A DNA stretch of 64,000 nt from Rotaria macrura (lineage: Eukaryota; Rotifera; Eurotatoria; Philodinida; Philodinidae). The translations under genes and the position numbers were made by a program. The notes below the pieces were generated by a model. The model was not told where the DNA came from and searched no databases. It worked only from the letters and a program-made list of their open reading frames with translations. Below are positions 16,960 to 29,234 of this stretch, in pieces. The stretch is from positions 186,001 through 250,000 of the forward strand of contig OENT01000028.1 of the NCBI GenBank assembly GCA_900239685.1. The letters are read 5' to 3'. Within the stretch, counting starts at the first letter, position 1. Every line of letters starts with the position of its first letter.

Positions 16960-16986
16960 ATTAATCCTTTTTATACTTTCTTTTAG
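16960..16986 (+). promoter_or_regulatory. acceptor-like site upstream of ACY1 ATG
   Basis: A T-rich tract ends in CTTTTAG at 16986, 21 nt before the ACY1 ATG. It could be the acceptor of a 5'UTR intron or a spliced-leader trans-splice site. In the 260-bp NAMPT-ACY1 spacer there is little room for an ordinary promoter plus an upstream exon, which favours the second reading. Confidence 0.4.
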
Positions 16987-17007
16987 AAGTCTTCTGCTAA
17001 GAAATAA

Positions 17008-19760
17008 ATGAGTGAAATCAAACAAAATGAAATAGCTATTCAACGTTTCGTTGAATATATTCAAATAAAAACAGTGCAACCAGAACCAGATTATGATAGT
17101 GCTCTACAATTTTTACAAAATTATGCACAAGAACTTGGCTTAGAATATCTCGCAATAAAAATTGATGAAGGTCGACAAGCAGCTGTTTTAACTGTACCTG
17201 CGTATTAATTTTTCAATATGAATAGAAATGCATGTGAGTGTGTTTGTCTGTATTTTCTAGTGGTTATCAACATCGACAACGGAAAAGTCAATTGTACTTA
17301 ATTCCCATATTGATGTAGTACCTGTTTTTGAAGAAAATTGGATAGTTCCACCATTTTCAGGCGAAATTCGAGATGGTAAAATCTATGGACGAGGTACACA
17401 AGATATGAAATGGTAAGTGATTATAAAATACGATGAGCTAACGTATAATCAAAATTCATTTTGTAATAAAACGAAAATCCTACATTTTAATTGAATACTT
17501 CGCTTTTTGTTCTGTGAAGAAGTTGCTTTTACGAAATTTGTATTATGTTTTATCTTATGATGTTATCATTGTAAAGATGAAGGTCATTATAAAACGAGAG
17601 AGTACATGTACACAGGAGGTAAATATCAGGCTATTAAAGTTTTTTTTCTTACTTTTTTCGATCCTGGAATATGCTGCGAGAGTCATGTGCAATTTGTTGC
17701 TCTAGAAGTCAACGTTTATCGATGAATATCTTTGGCAAAAATAAAACACAATATACACTTGAATATTCTTCCATGTTTCTAATAGGATGTAAAAAAGAGA
17801 AAGCAATAAGGGATCTTAGTACCTCACTTTGATTTGAGCGATTTATTTTAGAGTCGAGTCAAACAATCAATACCATTATCTATTGTTTGATTTTTAAACT
17901 GAAGTACAATGAGAGTAATCCTAATAGATAGATGATTTGTTTTTCTTTATTTTATCTGTGATGAAAATTATAAAGCTATGAACGATCTCAAATGATCTCT
18001 ACTTTTCAATATTCTTGATCTTGAAAGTTTCACAAATCATCAAAAACCACTTACAGTCTCAAATACATAACAATAACTAGAGAGCATTTTTAGAACTATT
18101 CTCTATTATAGATTACAAGCGTCAACGTTTTATCATTCTCATGTTCTCGACATGTTTTCTAATCACTTCTTGTAAGTTAATTTAAGATTAATCATACTCC
18201 ATTGATCTATCATGAAAATTGTCCTAGATTTCTAAGTATTACTTAAAATTAAAGATGCTCATCTTATAGCTTTCGATTGATAGTTGGATAGTCAAAGCTT
18301 ATCTTCTGACAAACTAAGCATGTTATTAAGGAAAAGTAAAATATGCTTACTTCGAATAATAATGACGAGTAGATTTTACAGACAAAAGTCAATTTGTATT
18401 CAAGTCTCGTGACTACTTCTCAGTATATGTTGAATTCTCTCATCGCACTACAATGTAGAGAATAGAATAGTAAATCTTTTAAACTAACCACACTTTTCTA
18501 TTTAAAAAGTTAATCAAAATATTTAAAGTTTATGAATAATGCTATAATTTATAATAGAACATAAATTCAAAATTAGATATCCTTGGAAAAAAAAACAATT
18601 CTCTTTCATGCATAATCAAATCAAATCCTTTGAATAGAATGTAGAGATTAGTATGTCTTTAGATGCATAGTGATTGTCGAATAGCATTGCTGATTTCCGT
18701 GTCCTAAGTTTACGATTATATCTTTGAAGGCATTCGAATTTTATTCATGATGAAAAACTTCATTTTCATAACTATTTAATATGCTTTTCAAAAGTAAATC
18801 TATCTATTCTTCAGCGTTGGAATTCAATATTTGGAAGCTATTCGACGTCTCAAGGCAGTTAAATATGAGCCAAAAAGAACTATTCATTGCTTATTTGTTC
18901 CTGATGAAGAAATTGGTGGTGATCGAGGAATGAAAGAATTATTAAAACTTGATGAATTTAAAAATTTAAATGTTGGTTTTGTTCTTGACGAAGGTTTATT
19001 AATACGAAAATTATTTTCACTTTACATCTTTCTTCTCTTTTAATCAGGTCTAGCAAGTGAAACAGATGTTTTTCAAGTGTATTATGGTGATCGTGCTTGT
19101 GTTTGGATCGAATTAACAGTTAAAGGTAATACTGGTCATGGATCACGTCTGATTGAAAATACAGCGGCAGAAAAAGCTCAATACATTCTTAATGAAATGT
19201 TAAAATATCGTAGTACCGAGAAGGAATGTTTGGAAAAAAGTCTAACAACAGACAAGCCACTTCAATTAGGTGATATAACAACGGTAAATTTAACAAAAAT
19301 GCTTGGTGGTGTTCAAATAAATGTTGTGCCTGATCAATATACATTAGCTTTTGATTGTAGAATTAAAGCTAATGGGTACGATTCATTTAAACAATTTTTA
19401 AATGAACTTATTCAACGAGTACCAAAAGAAAATAATGAAGAAATAAAACTTCATTATAGCCAAGATTCAGGTCCACTTTTATTAACCGATATTGAACATT
19501 CAACATGGTGGCTCAATGGTTTTAAACGAACATTTGAAGAATTGAAATGTAAATTAAATTGGACTGTATTTCCTGCCGCTACTGATAGTCGATTTTTACG
19601 TAATGTTGGTTATCCAGCCATTGGTTTTTCACCTATGATACACACACCTGTTCTTTTGCATGATCATAATGAATATTTGCACAAAGATGTTTTTCTTCGT
19701 GGCATCGAAATTTACGTCAAACTAATTGAAAATCTTACCAGTGAACCAATAACAAGTTAA
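17008..19760 (+). CDS. ACY1: aminoacylase-1 (M20 zinc peptidase family)
   Basis: Four exons, 17008-17193, 17261-17412, 18815-18993 and 19048-19760 (TAA), give 409 residues (human 408). ACY1 is a cytosolic dimeric zinc enzyme that removes acetyl groups from N-acetyl amino acids. Metal and catalytic motifs are intact: LNSHIDVVP (H78, D80), GRGTQDMKC (bridging D110), VPDEEIGG (E144/E145), FVLDEG, and LLHDHNEYLH near the C-terminus. The dimerisation-domain block GNTGHGSRLIENTAAEKAQ is also clear. Exon 1 ends at ACT before a GTACCT donor; reading on would stop within four codons, and the join restores VLTWLSTS, matching the vertebrate VLTW. Intron 2 is 1.4 kb, containing no gene I can support. Confidence 0.95.
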
Positions 19761-20558
19761 AAAATATATATATATACACGGTCAATAAAAATTGAAGCAA
19801 TAAAAATCAATCAGTAGATAGAGTACTACTAGCATAAATTGTTAGTGCTGTTTTTTTTCATGCGATTAACATTTTGATTAAATATAAAATATTTTTTTTT
19901 GCTGCTTTATCTTGGGATGCAAAAGAACGTAATAACTCTTGTATCAAAAAATAAATAAAAACAGGTTGATTAAGTATATATATTAATTTGTTTGACACAC
20001 AATGTCAAAAGAATGTTGAAGTAGAAATTTAGACATTTTATTCTCTTCTCTTCTTAACCACTTCAACATTTCCCTTCCATATTGCCGACGTAATAGAATA
20101 CTCGGAAACGGTTCTCAATCATTACACATTACAACAGCCACCATTACAAGATCAAAATTCACAACAGAACTTATATAATTGTCCTTTAATATTCTTTTAC
20201 ACTCATTCTAACTTGATACGATTAGTAACTCTTGTTATTGACATGTGTAAGCTGACGACTGAAGTTCATTTACATCGACATATATTGTTGAATACTTTCA
20301 CAGACAATACTAACACAATGCTGTTGAGTTTCACATTCTTATTTCATAAGGATTTTTTAATCAATTTTATATATTCTTGATTCTATTTGTTTATTCTGTA
20401 CCCACATTAACTTTGAATCAACTTGCTTATTGCACATCTTAGCAAAAATTTTATTCAGATAAAAATCTTTTCTTTTGGATCACTTCATGTCTATCAAAAT
20501 TTTCTACACTTCAATTTTAGATTTAATCAACTTCTATTCATTATCCTAACAGTTAAAG
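19761..20558. other. intergenic spacer ACY1/MED20
   Basis: About 800 bp, AT-rich, with AATAAA-type signals shortly after the ACY1 stop and a pyrimidine-rich stretch ending in CAG/TAG sites (AG at 20551-20552) just before the MED20 ATG. No coding frame. Confidence 0.5.
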
Positions 20559-21425
20559 ATGGTCGTCGCTATGTAAGTAATAATACATACTGTTGACAAG
20601 AGAATAAATTTTAACAATCAATTCTCTTTCTTTCTCTGATTAATATTTATTTCACATTGTTTCGTAAAGAGTTATTCAGTTACCAAGTGGTTCATATAAG
20701 TCACCAGCTGAAGCAGCGGAATTTTATTTGGATAAATTAGAAAAAGGTGGTGCTAAAAAGACTCGTCCATTTCAAGTTGATCTAGTCAGTTACAACCCAT
20801 GTTCGTATTTGAATATGAAAATAAATTTTACTGACCTAAATGAACTGGTTGTTTTTTGTTATTAGTAATTTCCAATTCTAAAATTGTTCATGTACTATCA
20901 CATTCTGAATATCCCGCATCAGCATTTGCATTTGCTGAACATTCACATAGTCAAATGTTGGTGGCAGATAATACGTTCATTGCATTGATGAATAAATTAA
21001 AAACATTACGAGCATTTGAAGTACGTTTACCAAAAATGGAAGCGCGTGGCACACGATTAGAATATCAAGATTTTGTTATTAATCTTGGGACCGTTAATCA
21101 ATCACAAACAACAAAAGGATTAATTCTTGAAGTAAATCAATTTGAATATGTTTACATTCAAATATCTTTAACTATATTGATGTATTTATTATAGGTCGCT
21201 TACGTGCCAATGGATGAAAGTCGTGATGGATATTGTATAATTCAAGAATTTTTACAATCATTTCTTAATTTTTCAAAACAAATGATACAAAAATTAATTA
21301 CTGAACAATTAACTCTCTGGATAAAAACGATTAAAGATAAAAAAGATTCCGAGTATACACCTTCTATAACTTTATTGCAATACTCGGATATACTTCTTAA
21401 TATGAGAAAACAACCCAATGAATAA
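20559..21425 (+). CDS. MED20: Mediator complex subunit 20
   Basis: Four exons, 20559-20572, 20670-20800, 20866-21131 and 21195-21425 (TAA), give 213 residues (human 212). MED20 belongs to the head module of the nuclear Mediator complex, which bridges transcription factors and RNA polymerase II. Matching blocks: HVLSHSEYPASAFA (human MHNSEYPLSCFA), MLVADNTFIALMNKLK (human CLIADTNFDVLMVKLK), EARGTRLEYQDFVINLGTV (human ETRGTRYQYCDFLVKVGTV), IIQEFLQSFLN (human LLLEFLQSFLG) and YSDILLNMRKQ at the C-terminus. Exon 1 is only 14 nt of coding sequence, and the MVVAIVIQLPSG N-terminus depends on that join. The gene converges with SPTLC2; 852 bp separate the two stop codons. Confidence 0.93.
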
Positions 21426-22003
21426 ATAAAAACTTATGTATTATTATGATTATTATTTCTATTGATTTTCTTTTTCTTTACATTATTTCTCTTTGTGCAT
21501 GCATGTATATGTGAGAAATAAAAAAAAACAATAACTAGACAAAAGAAACAATCTATAATCATTGTTCACGTAAAACATTCCGTATTTTGTTTTTTTTTGT
21601 TGCTAAGAAATTTCGCTTACCGGAAGAATCGGTTTGAATGAAAAAGACAATTAAATAGAAAAGATAGATTAACGAAGAGTAATAGACGAATTTCGCACCC
21701 ATACGAAAGGTCAACTTAGAAAAAAAAAGAAAAAGACGCAAAAAGGCACCATTCCAGGAAACTAGAAGGAGACAGGGGTTCAGTTGATAATTCACACGAA
21801 ACAATCAAAATGACTGACAGAAGAAGAAAAGACTTTCATTTGCGCTATTACATGAACAGAAAGAAACCGAAAACAAAAAAATGCATTAAAAACACAAAAT
21901 TGACATTAAATAAAATACCCATGACTACCTTATGATAATCATCGAAGCAAAATAAAAGATGAACTCCTGCAAAACGAACAAAATAAAAATCTTCAACAAC
22001 AAA

Positions 22004-22039
<36 letters not shown>

Positions 22040-22277
22040 CGACGACGGCAAAAAAGCAGAAGAGAATAGATTTCTTTTTTTGCAGAGATCAATCGCCAAA
22101 AGAAAAACAGACTAATATGTTTTCAAATGATGTCATTAAATAAGTGGAATGAACAGAAGTACGAATAAACAAAAAATATAATAGACAACCAGAGAGGGAT
22201 AGAAAATCATCATCATCATCATAGTATATCTGAATGAAAACCTTTTGACATTGAAATTGATTGGTTCTTTATTTTAT
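21426..22277. other. convergent 3' spacer with simple repeats
   Basis: Spacer between MED20 (plus) and SPTLC2 (minus). It holds AATAAA signals right after MED20, poly-A/T runs, a (CAA)n tract at about 22006-22040 followed by CGA triplets, and a (ATC)n tract at about 22207-22222. The (CAA)n tract produces leucine-rich frames on the minus strand that are not genes. Confidence 0.6.
22006..22040. repeat. (CAA)n microsatellite
   Basis: About eleven perfect CAA triplets followed by GACGACG; trinucleotide simple repeat in the MED20-SPTLC2 spacer. Confidence 0.85.
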
Positions 22278-25200
22278 TCACAACTCTCTCAATCGTCGAG
22301 ATTTATGTCGAGTTGAGTAACGTAGTGATATCTCTGTGCCAATTTCATCTATGGCCGTTAAAGCCTATCATAAATATAGATTGATTTTTAAATTCCGAAT
22401 GATCTAATCGATTCTTTAACTTACTGTCTCAAGCATTTGACGTGTATGTGCAGCTGATATACAAAAGCGAACGCGCGCATCTAACAATTTCGTTGCTGGA
22501 AATCCAACAGTAACAACGGCAATGCCACGTCGAAGCATCTCTCGATTAAATCGTGTTACTCGTGCCGGCATATAAATTAGCATTGGAACAACAGGTGAAT
22601 TTTTATTACCATAAACAATAAAACCCATATCCACTAATTTTCGTCGAAAGTAACGTGTATTGTCAGCCAGTTGATAAATGCGTTTTTGTCCTTGAAAAAA
22701 TATGACAAAAAAAAATTATCTCTTGCTACATCTTTTTCTTCAGCATTGCTTATCTTTACCTTCTGGACCTTTAAGAAGACGAAGAGAAGATATTATCTGT
22801 TGAACCACTGGTGCTGACATGCTTGAAGCGTAAGTATGTGCATGAGAATTAATACGAATATAATCGATGAGAGACTAAAGTAAAAAATATAGAAAACAGA
22901 ATACATTGTCTGAATTTACCGTGAAATCATTTATCGGATTTTATGCATGAATTACTTTTTCTAATGTGAAAATCATAGTCTTCCTGTTTATGTTCTATCC
23001 ATCGTCGAACTGTTTTCAAGGGAAATCATGTTAATAAATTTTGAAAGCTCTTTCAATGCATAGAATTATTTATCAGTGATTCTAGGGTCGTATGGGAAGA
23101 GTAGACATTGTGAAAGAATTTCACTAGTTAAAGCTCAACGATTCGATTTTATGCATTCAGTTATTTTCACCTTTTTTCCAGCAATATAACCGCCGGCTGA
23201 GCCAAAACTTTTTGTGAATGTTCCCATTAAAATATCTACATTATTTGTATCAACACCGAAATAATCGACTACTCCACGGCCATTTTTACCCATGGCACCA
23301 ATAGAATGTGCTTCATCCATATATAAATACGCTTTATATTTCTTTTTCAATTCAATTAATTCTGGTAAACGACAAATGGAACCTTCCATACTATGAATAA
23401 AAATCGATAGAAAGAATATATTTTATATAGAAACAAACCGACAAACAATTAAACCGAAACAAAGACTTTGCTTGATAAAAATATATTATTTATGTTTTAT
23501 AGATTATGTCAAAAAAAAAACAAGCGATAAAGATTCTATTGATTATTATAGTTTTTAGTTAGAGAAGTAAGGCATGCAAAAGCACACCTACCAATATTAA
23601 TATCGAGTCATTCCACTCGCTATAAGAGGTCTATCATCAATACTTTTTTCGGCAAAGACTCTGTGATGAACTAACCTATAAATTCCTTCAACAACAATAA
23701 TAATTTTTTTCCATGGACGGTTTGTACGCGGCTGGCCATGAACAATAGCAGCTCGTAATTTTTTCTCCAAATCCTTCATATCTTTTACCAGAGAACAAAA
23801 CGATAGGATTAGAAAAATAATGATTATTATCAATAAATTAATAATTTACCATTATGCGCGAAGGTTCGATAACTAGCACCCGATAAACGGATGCCTAAGA
23901 TTAACGAAACATGATTCATTTCATCACTTAGAATTAGATCGCCCTAAAATTAAAACACAATAAAATGCAAACTAATAATCGATTGTAAAGTGATACTTTG
24001 GATGCCAAAACTGGTAGATTAAGTGAGTTAGTTGCAAAGCCCTAAATAAATCAAAAAGAAAAAACAAATCTTATTTTTCATTGTTTTTTTTCCGTCAAGG
24101 TAAAATAAACAGACCATGCCAAAAGCGATTGAACTTTCAACTTGAAGAAAATCAGCAAGAAGCTGTTCGAGCTCAACATGATATCGTTGTGTACCTTGAA
24201 AATATAAGACAAAAAGAAATATTATTCAAACAACGTACATAATATTGTATTAGAATTGAATCACTGGTTTTCTCGTTTTTTTTTGGTCGCAAAGGTCATT
24301 AACACTATCAAATAAACTTCCAAATGTCTTTATTATCTCTCTTCTTTTTCAACGAAAAAGGCCAAATTATTTTTTTTCTTTATCGTGAAAAATCTATAAT
24401 GTCGACGTATTTCTTTTATTTTTATTATCGTACTATATTTAGACAGATTTCAAATGCTAATGAGATATCGAATTATGATTTATATTGAATAACGGAATTA
24501 TATCAACAATGTTTACGAATATAAGGCGATAATCGTAGAAAAAAAATGATTAATTGCACTACCCTAAACGATGTAGAATGTACTTTAAAATGCAGTGTCA
24601 TTAAAGAGAAAAGAACGAAAAACGAAATAAAGATAAAAGCATAAGCTACTATGAATCAATGTAATTCTTTTTTTTGTTTGACACTAAATATTTTCACAAA
24701 GCAAACATGCTACACGTCATACCTATTTCAATTCTTGTATTACAACTTGAAACACCAAATACTTTAATTGAATTAATAGCGTTCGTAGCGCACGGACCTG
24801 TCTTTTCAGCAAAACCCAAATAATTATATGAACCTAAATTGATTGCATTTATTGTTTTTCCCGTATATCTGTTGAATATAAAATTTAAAATCTATTCATC
24901 ATAAAAGTAAAGAATTCTATCTTTTTAATTGCCTATATGTCCAATTATAATCATCTGAAATACGTTCAGTTAATTCGAATTGCGCACCAGGCACACTAGC
25001 AATTGGACGATTGAAAATATCACGAACACGTGTATACATATTCCGTGTGTAAAACGATTCATAACTTTGATATAGTGGTACAAAACCCTAATAGACAACA
25101 ATAATAGAATCATGAATCAGATCAATGGAAATAAATATACCAATGAAGCATTGGGATCGACAGCACCACGCTTCTTTTCAACATTTGATTGTCGAAGAAA

Positions 25201-25800
25201 GTCTCTCAACCAACCAAATAAACAAAGTATCGCATAACTTAAATACGTCAGAATCGCAGCATATAATGGTGTTTCTTCGAATTCTTCATCTTGTAAACTT
25301 CCATCGTCATTGTAACTCTGAATATCGAGTCTATGATTAGGCTGTTTTAGATTGTTCTCGATCTAGACAAATTAAAATTGATGGTTTAAAAAATTAAACG
25401 AATACGATTTTATATGATATTTACCGATGGAAAAGCAACGTCTACCATTTTTTCGTTTGAAGGAAGCTGTGATGTTAAATGACGATGCTACAAAGAAAAT
25501 AAGATAAAGATAATGAAATGCCGACAAGAATATATATATATATAATGATGGATCAATATCATCATTTTATGTATGCGTATGTCAACGATCAATATTTAGT
25601 CTACAGAGGCAAGTAACAATGAAAAAGTGATAGCTACGGTGTTGGCGAAGGAGTCTAGGACGTTGAAGAAAAAGATGTTATTTTTTATTTGAAAAAGGAA
25701 GATTGTGCACAAAGACGGTTAACAAACAAAGAAAATGAAGACATTCTTGATAACTTACAACATTTGTAACATGGCCAGGCTTTGATGATGAAGCCACCAT
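22278..25800 (-). CDS. SPTLC2: serine palmitoyltransferase subunit 2
   Basis: Thirteen exons (high to low): 25800-25759, 25487-25425, 25362-25141, 25087-24933, 24868-24723, 24194-24115, 24041-23997, 23943-23850, 23781-23676, 23390-23171, 22874-22760, 22690-22425, 22364-22278 (TGA); 546 residues (human 562). It is the catalytic PLP subunit of the ER-membrane enzyme that condenses serine with palmitoyl-CoA, the first step of sphingolipid synthesis. Seen: membrane helix at residues ~67-86 ([19 protein letters not shown]), [30 protein letters not shown], and [12 protein letters not shown] with the PLP lysine at K378 (human K379). The C-terminal ALTAIDEIG is on a separate 87-nt exon; reading past the exon 12 donor would stop two codons later. 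The intron between exons 4 and 5 starts with GC (24931-24932). An acceptor-like CAG ends 4 nt before the ATG. Confidence 0.95.
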
Positions 25801-26422
25801 TATTCTGAAATAAACAAAAAAAAAACATTGTGATGATTCATCTAAAATGGCGAGAGTACCCATCCAAGAATCGGACCATATATTTATATACAAATATAAC
25901 ATTTGTCACTGCTCCCTGCTTTCTCTATCATTTCTATTACGTGGTGACGAAAGAAAACGAGTTCCGTTGAGAGAACTCAAAAAAAAAATTTTGTCCTGTT
26001 CTTCACTGTCGTTTAACTTAGAGTTGCTTTATTTCACTGTCTTCTACTTTTCTTCAAAAAGAAACAACACATCTAGGAATGATAATAGGAATATGATTCA
26101 TTTAGAAAAATAAAGAGGACGAAAGAAAGAAGACACTATCTATATATATATATTTATATGTGTTCTACTCAATAGAGGTCGTACATACTCATAAATTAAT
26201 ATATCTTTTTGATTAGTTTGTAGCTTGATCCATTGAAAATTAAAGAACAAGCGCTCTTTTTTTGTTGTCTAATTTCTATTCTGTTCTGTAGTTCTGCCGT
26301 TTATCAAACTATCAGTCATGCTTTGGAGTAATATTTTGTAACAACTAGAATGATGCTATTTTTCTAATTCAATATAAATTCTCAATTGCTTAGATTCAAC
26401 AATTATTAAAGCAGCATCATCT
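25801..26422. other. divergent promoter region SPTLC2 / TTF zinc-finger gene
   Basis: 622 bp between two start codons facing away from each other. AT-rich, with a TA-rich tract near 26140-26160. Both promoters are presumably here. Open frames at 25678-25902 and 25847-26113 overlap on opposite strands and are not supported. Confidence 0.5.
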
Positions 26423-27225
26423 ATGATTCTTGATAATATGAATGATAGTCAAGAATTTCCACCGACAACAACAGACGAATCATTGATTGATCAGTATCAA
26501 GCTGATTTAGAATCAATGGTAGATTCTTTCGTTACATCTGTTGATAGTTTATCATCGATTCGACCATCATCAATCAAACAACGACGTATTATATCACCAT
26601 TAAAATATCAACGTCAAATCGAATCGAATTCATCATCATTAGTTACATTTGATCGTGATCCAGCTGGAACTGAATCAACTGAACATTTAACAGATGAACT
26701 TCGTTGGTTATTAATACAATATGGACCACATCAACCACGTAATGATGAAGATCAATTTTTGGCAAGTGCAATATCAACAAATAATGGCAAAGGAAAACTA
26801 CGATTTCGTTCGAAGTGGTTTGATGATCCACGATTTTGCAATTGGCTTGAATATTCATTAACAACAGGGCGTGCCTATTGTTTCTATTGTCGGTTATTCG
26901 CTGAATCGAATCGAAATCGAGCTTTTTCACGTGATGGTACATTTACAATATATGTCTTGATTTCTTTTCACGTATTCAACGTTTATTGTAGGTATAAAGA
27001 ATTGGCGTAAGTGTTTAGGATCACGTGGTCAAAAAAAACGACGTTCAACAGGAGCATCGACAAAATCCACTGAAGATTTAATTGTCTGTCAAAGACGTGG
27101 TCTACTAGAATCACATGGCATGTCTGAAAGTCATAAACAAGCCTATAATAAATACCTTGTGTTTGTTACTCATATGCATTCGAATCCAGAGCCAACCGAA
27201 AACAACAATGAAAGCAAACAATCTG
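26423..27225 (+). CDS. TTF-type zinc-finger protein (hAT-transposase-like N-terminus), 3' end unresolved
   Basis: Exons 26423-26936 and 26992-27225 join in phase to about 249 residues. Residues 1-100 are a Ser/Asp-rich leader. The rest matches the TTF zinc finger of hAT transposases and their domesticated relatives (ZMYM/ZNF862-like): RFRSKWFDDPRFCNWLEYS, GRAYCFYCRLF, a GIKNWRKCLGSRG segment and SHGMSESHKQAYNKYL, giving the spaced Cys/His ligands. Such domains bind DNA. The second exon ends at a good donor (GTAAAT), but I found no in-phase continuation: the next open exon (28098) would stop within a few codons. No hAT catalytic core or dimerisation domain is visible nearby, so this is either a domesticated host protein or a truncated element-derived gene. 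Confidence 0.6.
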
Positions 27226-27679
27226 GTAAATATTGATTTATAAAAGAAATACATTTCTAGTTTCATATTGAATTTCTTTGAAAGAGAATAATACAAGTAA
27301 ATATATGACATATTGCAATCGAAGGTAAATAGTTCGATCGAGCCAGAAAAAAATTACCGAAGAAATTCAATCGAGGATGAGAGATATGAAGCGTTTCTTT
27401 TTAAGCTCCAATGTGATATCTACAGTAGTTTATGCATAGTTCAGAAGACAAGAGAATTTGACAAAAAAAAATAGATTCGAAGTTTTGTAGCACATTTCAG
27501 TTTTATCGTATTGATTTCATTCTTATGGAACCAGGATGATGACGAGATTTTAGAAGTTTTTTAATTCAAAATTCAGGTGTCCAATGGCTAGTATAATAAT
27601 AAAAAGCGGTGGTGATGTTGAAAAGGTTCTATGAATTCAAATAGTATCTAAATAGACAGGCATGCACCCGAATCAAATA

Positions 27680-27710
<31 letters not shown>
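27680..27710. repeat. (TA)n(GA)n microsatellite
   Basis: Nine or so TA units run directly into seven or so GA units, in the stretch after the TTF zinc-finger exons. Confidence 0.85.
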
Positions 27711-28097
27711 TAAACTGTCGCGTACAACATTTAGAGAAAGTTTTTCATTGTCCTATTAGCAGAGAAAGAGTCAAGGAGCCACTTAATGCGATCATGAGAC
27801 TGACAAAAATCGAAAAAATGAGTTCAACTGATTAAGTTCGTATCTTTTTTATTGATTCCTCTCTGTAGTCTAGGTTGAGCAATGCTTTTTTAATGAAATC
27901 TTTTGCTTGATATTCTCAAGTATAATTTCGTGACTAGTTTAGTTTTCCAGCGATGGAAAGACTTTATGTTTTGTATGGTTGAATAGATAAACTTATTTAT
28001 CGTCGATACAATACAATTTGTAATAGTTTCTACTGATAAAATTCTCTTAATTAAATGTTAGAATAAATTCATTTTCTCATTTAATTTTCGTATATAG

Positions 28098-28944
28098 ATG
28101 ACTCAAGATAGGAATTCAAGAGTTGAAAATCGAAATGATTGCCTGTGGAGTATTATGAAGAGAAATAAAAAAGAATACAATTATCACGATCGTCATCATT
28201 TTATCGACCTAATTAAATATTGGTATTTTTTTTCTGTAGGTGATTCTATTTGTGTAAGTAATCATTCGGAAAAAAACTAAACATGAGACTGCTACTGTAT
28301 TTGTTATGTAAATTTTTTGTTGTCTTGTAGACTCTTAGCATTTTTTAGAATCTTTTTCTGTTGTATATTTATCTTTGATGTTTATTTATATGTCAAACAG
28401 TAATAATAGAAGAAACCATCGATAAAATGATTGCACCTTTAAGATCGGTTTGAATTTAGGTCAGATATGTAGTTTTTTTTGTTGTTTTTGTTGTTTACTA
28501 ATTTCATAAAAAAATTAATTCGTAAGCGCCCGATGCATTGCTTCAATGTATATTGAAAAATTACTCATACGTTTTTCATTATCTAATTTAATGGTGCAAC
28601 GAAAATTAATGACAAAACAGGAAAGAATCTTAAGCGAAAGATTAGCTTTACATGATCAGACTCTTGAAACAAACATCAATAAATCTGATCTGACTAAAAG
28701 TTTACTACTACAATCATTATTCGATCGACATATTCAAGAATATATTCACTTAAATCACGAAATACCGATTGAAGTCTACGATCGATATATGTATCGTTTA
28801 AATTCATGCATTATACACAATCCTGGTGATTTCAATAAATACACCAGTTTATTAGATAAGAATCGTTTTATATCTGAAAAAGAATATAAAAGATTCCTTG
28901 TATTTTTCTCAAACATGTTGTATACGGAATATAAAATACAGTAG
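28098..28944 (+). CDS. hypothetical protein, possibly 3' exons of the TTF zinc-finger gene
   Basis: Exon 28098 to about 28227 opens with ATG directly after an acceptor (TATATAG). It encodes NRNDCLWSIMKRNKKEYNY and HHFIDLIKY. Using the donor inside TATTG/GTATTT it joins in phase with an exon from about 28525 to the TAG at 28944, giving a highly charged helical C-terminus (LMTKQERILSERLALHDQ, YIHLNHEIPIEVYDRYMYRL). Total about 180 residues; no family recognised. Position and strand suggest it belongs with the TTF zinc-finger gene, but the phase does not fit a direct join to 27225, so an exon may be missing or it may be a separate gene. The exon split is tentative. Confidence 0.4.
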
Positions 28945-29234
28945 ATCAATAATTCATTGAAGGAAAAGAAACCTGATTAAATAACAATATACATCTACTT
29001 GCAATCAAGGATGTAGATGAAAAACAGATCTCGTCTTCAACTATGACTTTTACAATCAAGGCTTTATCAATATCTATTCATTAAGATTGATTTCAATTTT
29101 TTTAATAATTTTCATAGACATATGTTTGTCTTCCACACAAGTCAATATTCATGTGTCGTCGTTTGATAGAATGAATTGGAAAAAAACATCTAAAAATAAT
29201 TATTATTGTACAACAGCCAAAACAGATAAATACA

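Noticed and set aside
16828-17079. 83-codon minus-strand frame across the NAMPT-ACY1 spacer
   Set aside because: Poly-Phe/Leu from A-rich 3' flank; overlaps the ACY1 first exon on the other strand.
21559-22099. Leucine/phenylalanine-rich minus-strand frames upstream-looking to SPTLC2
   Set aside because: Produced by the (CAA)n repeat and A-tracts in the convergent spacer.
26643-26942. 99-codon minus-strand frame
   Set aside because: Shadow of the TTF zinc-finger exon, whose plus-strand product is recognisable.
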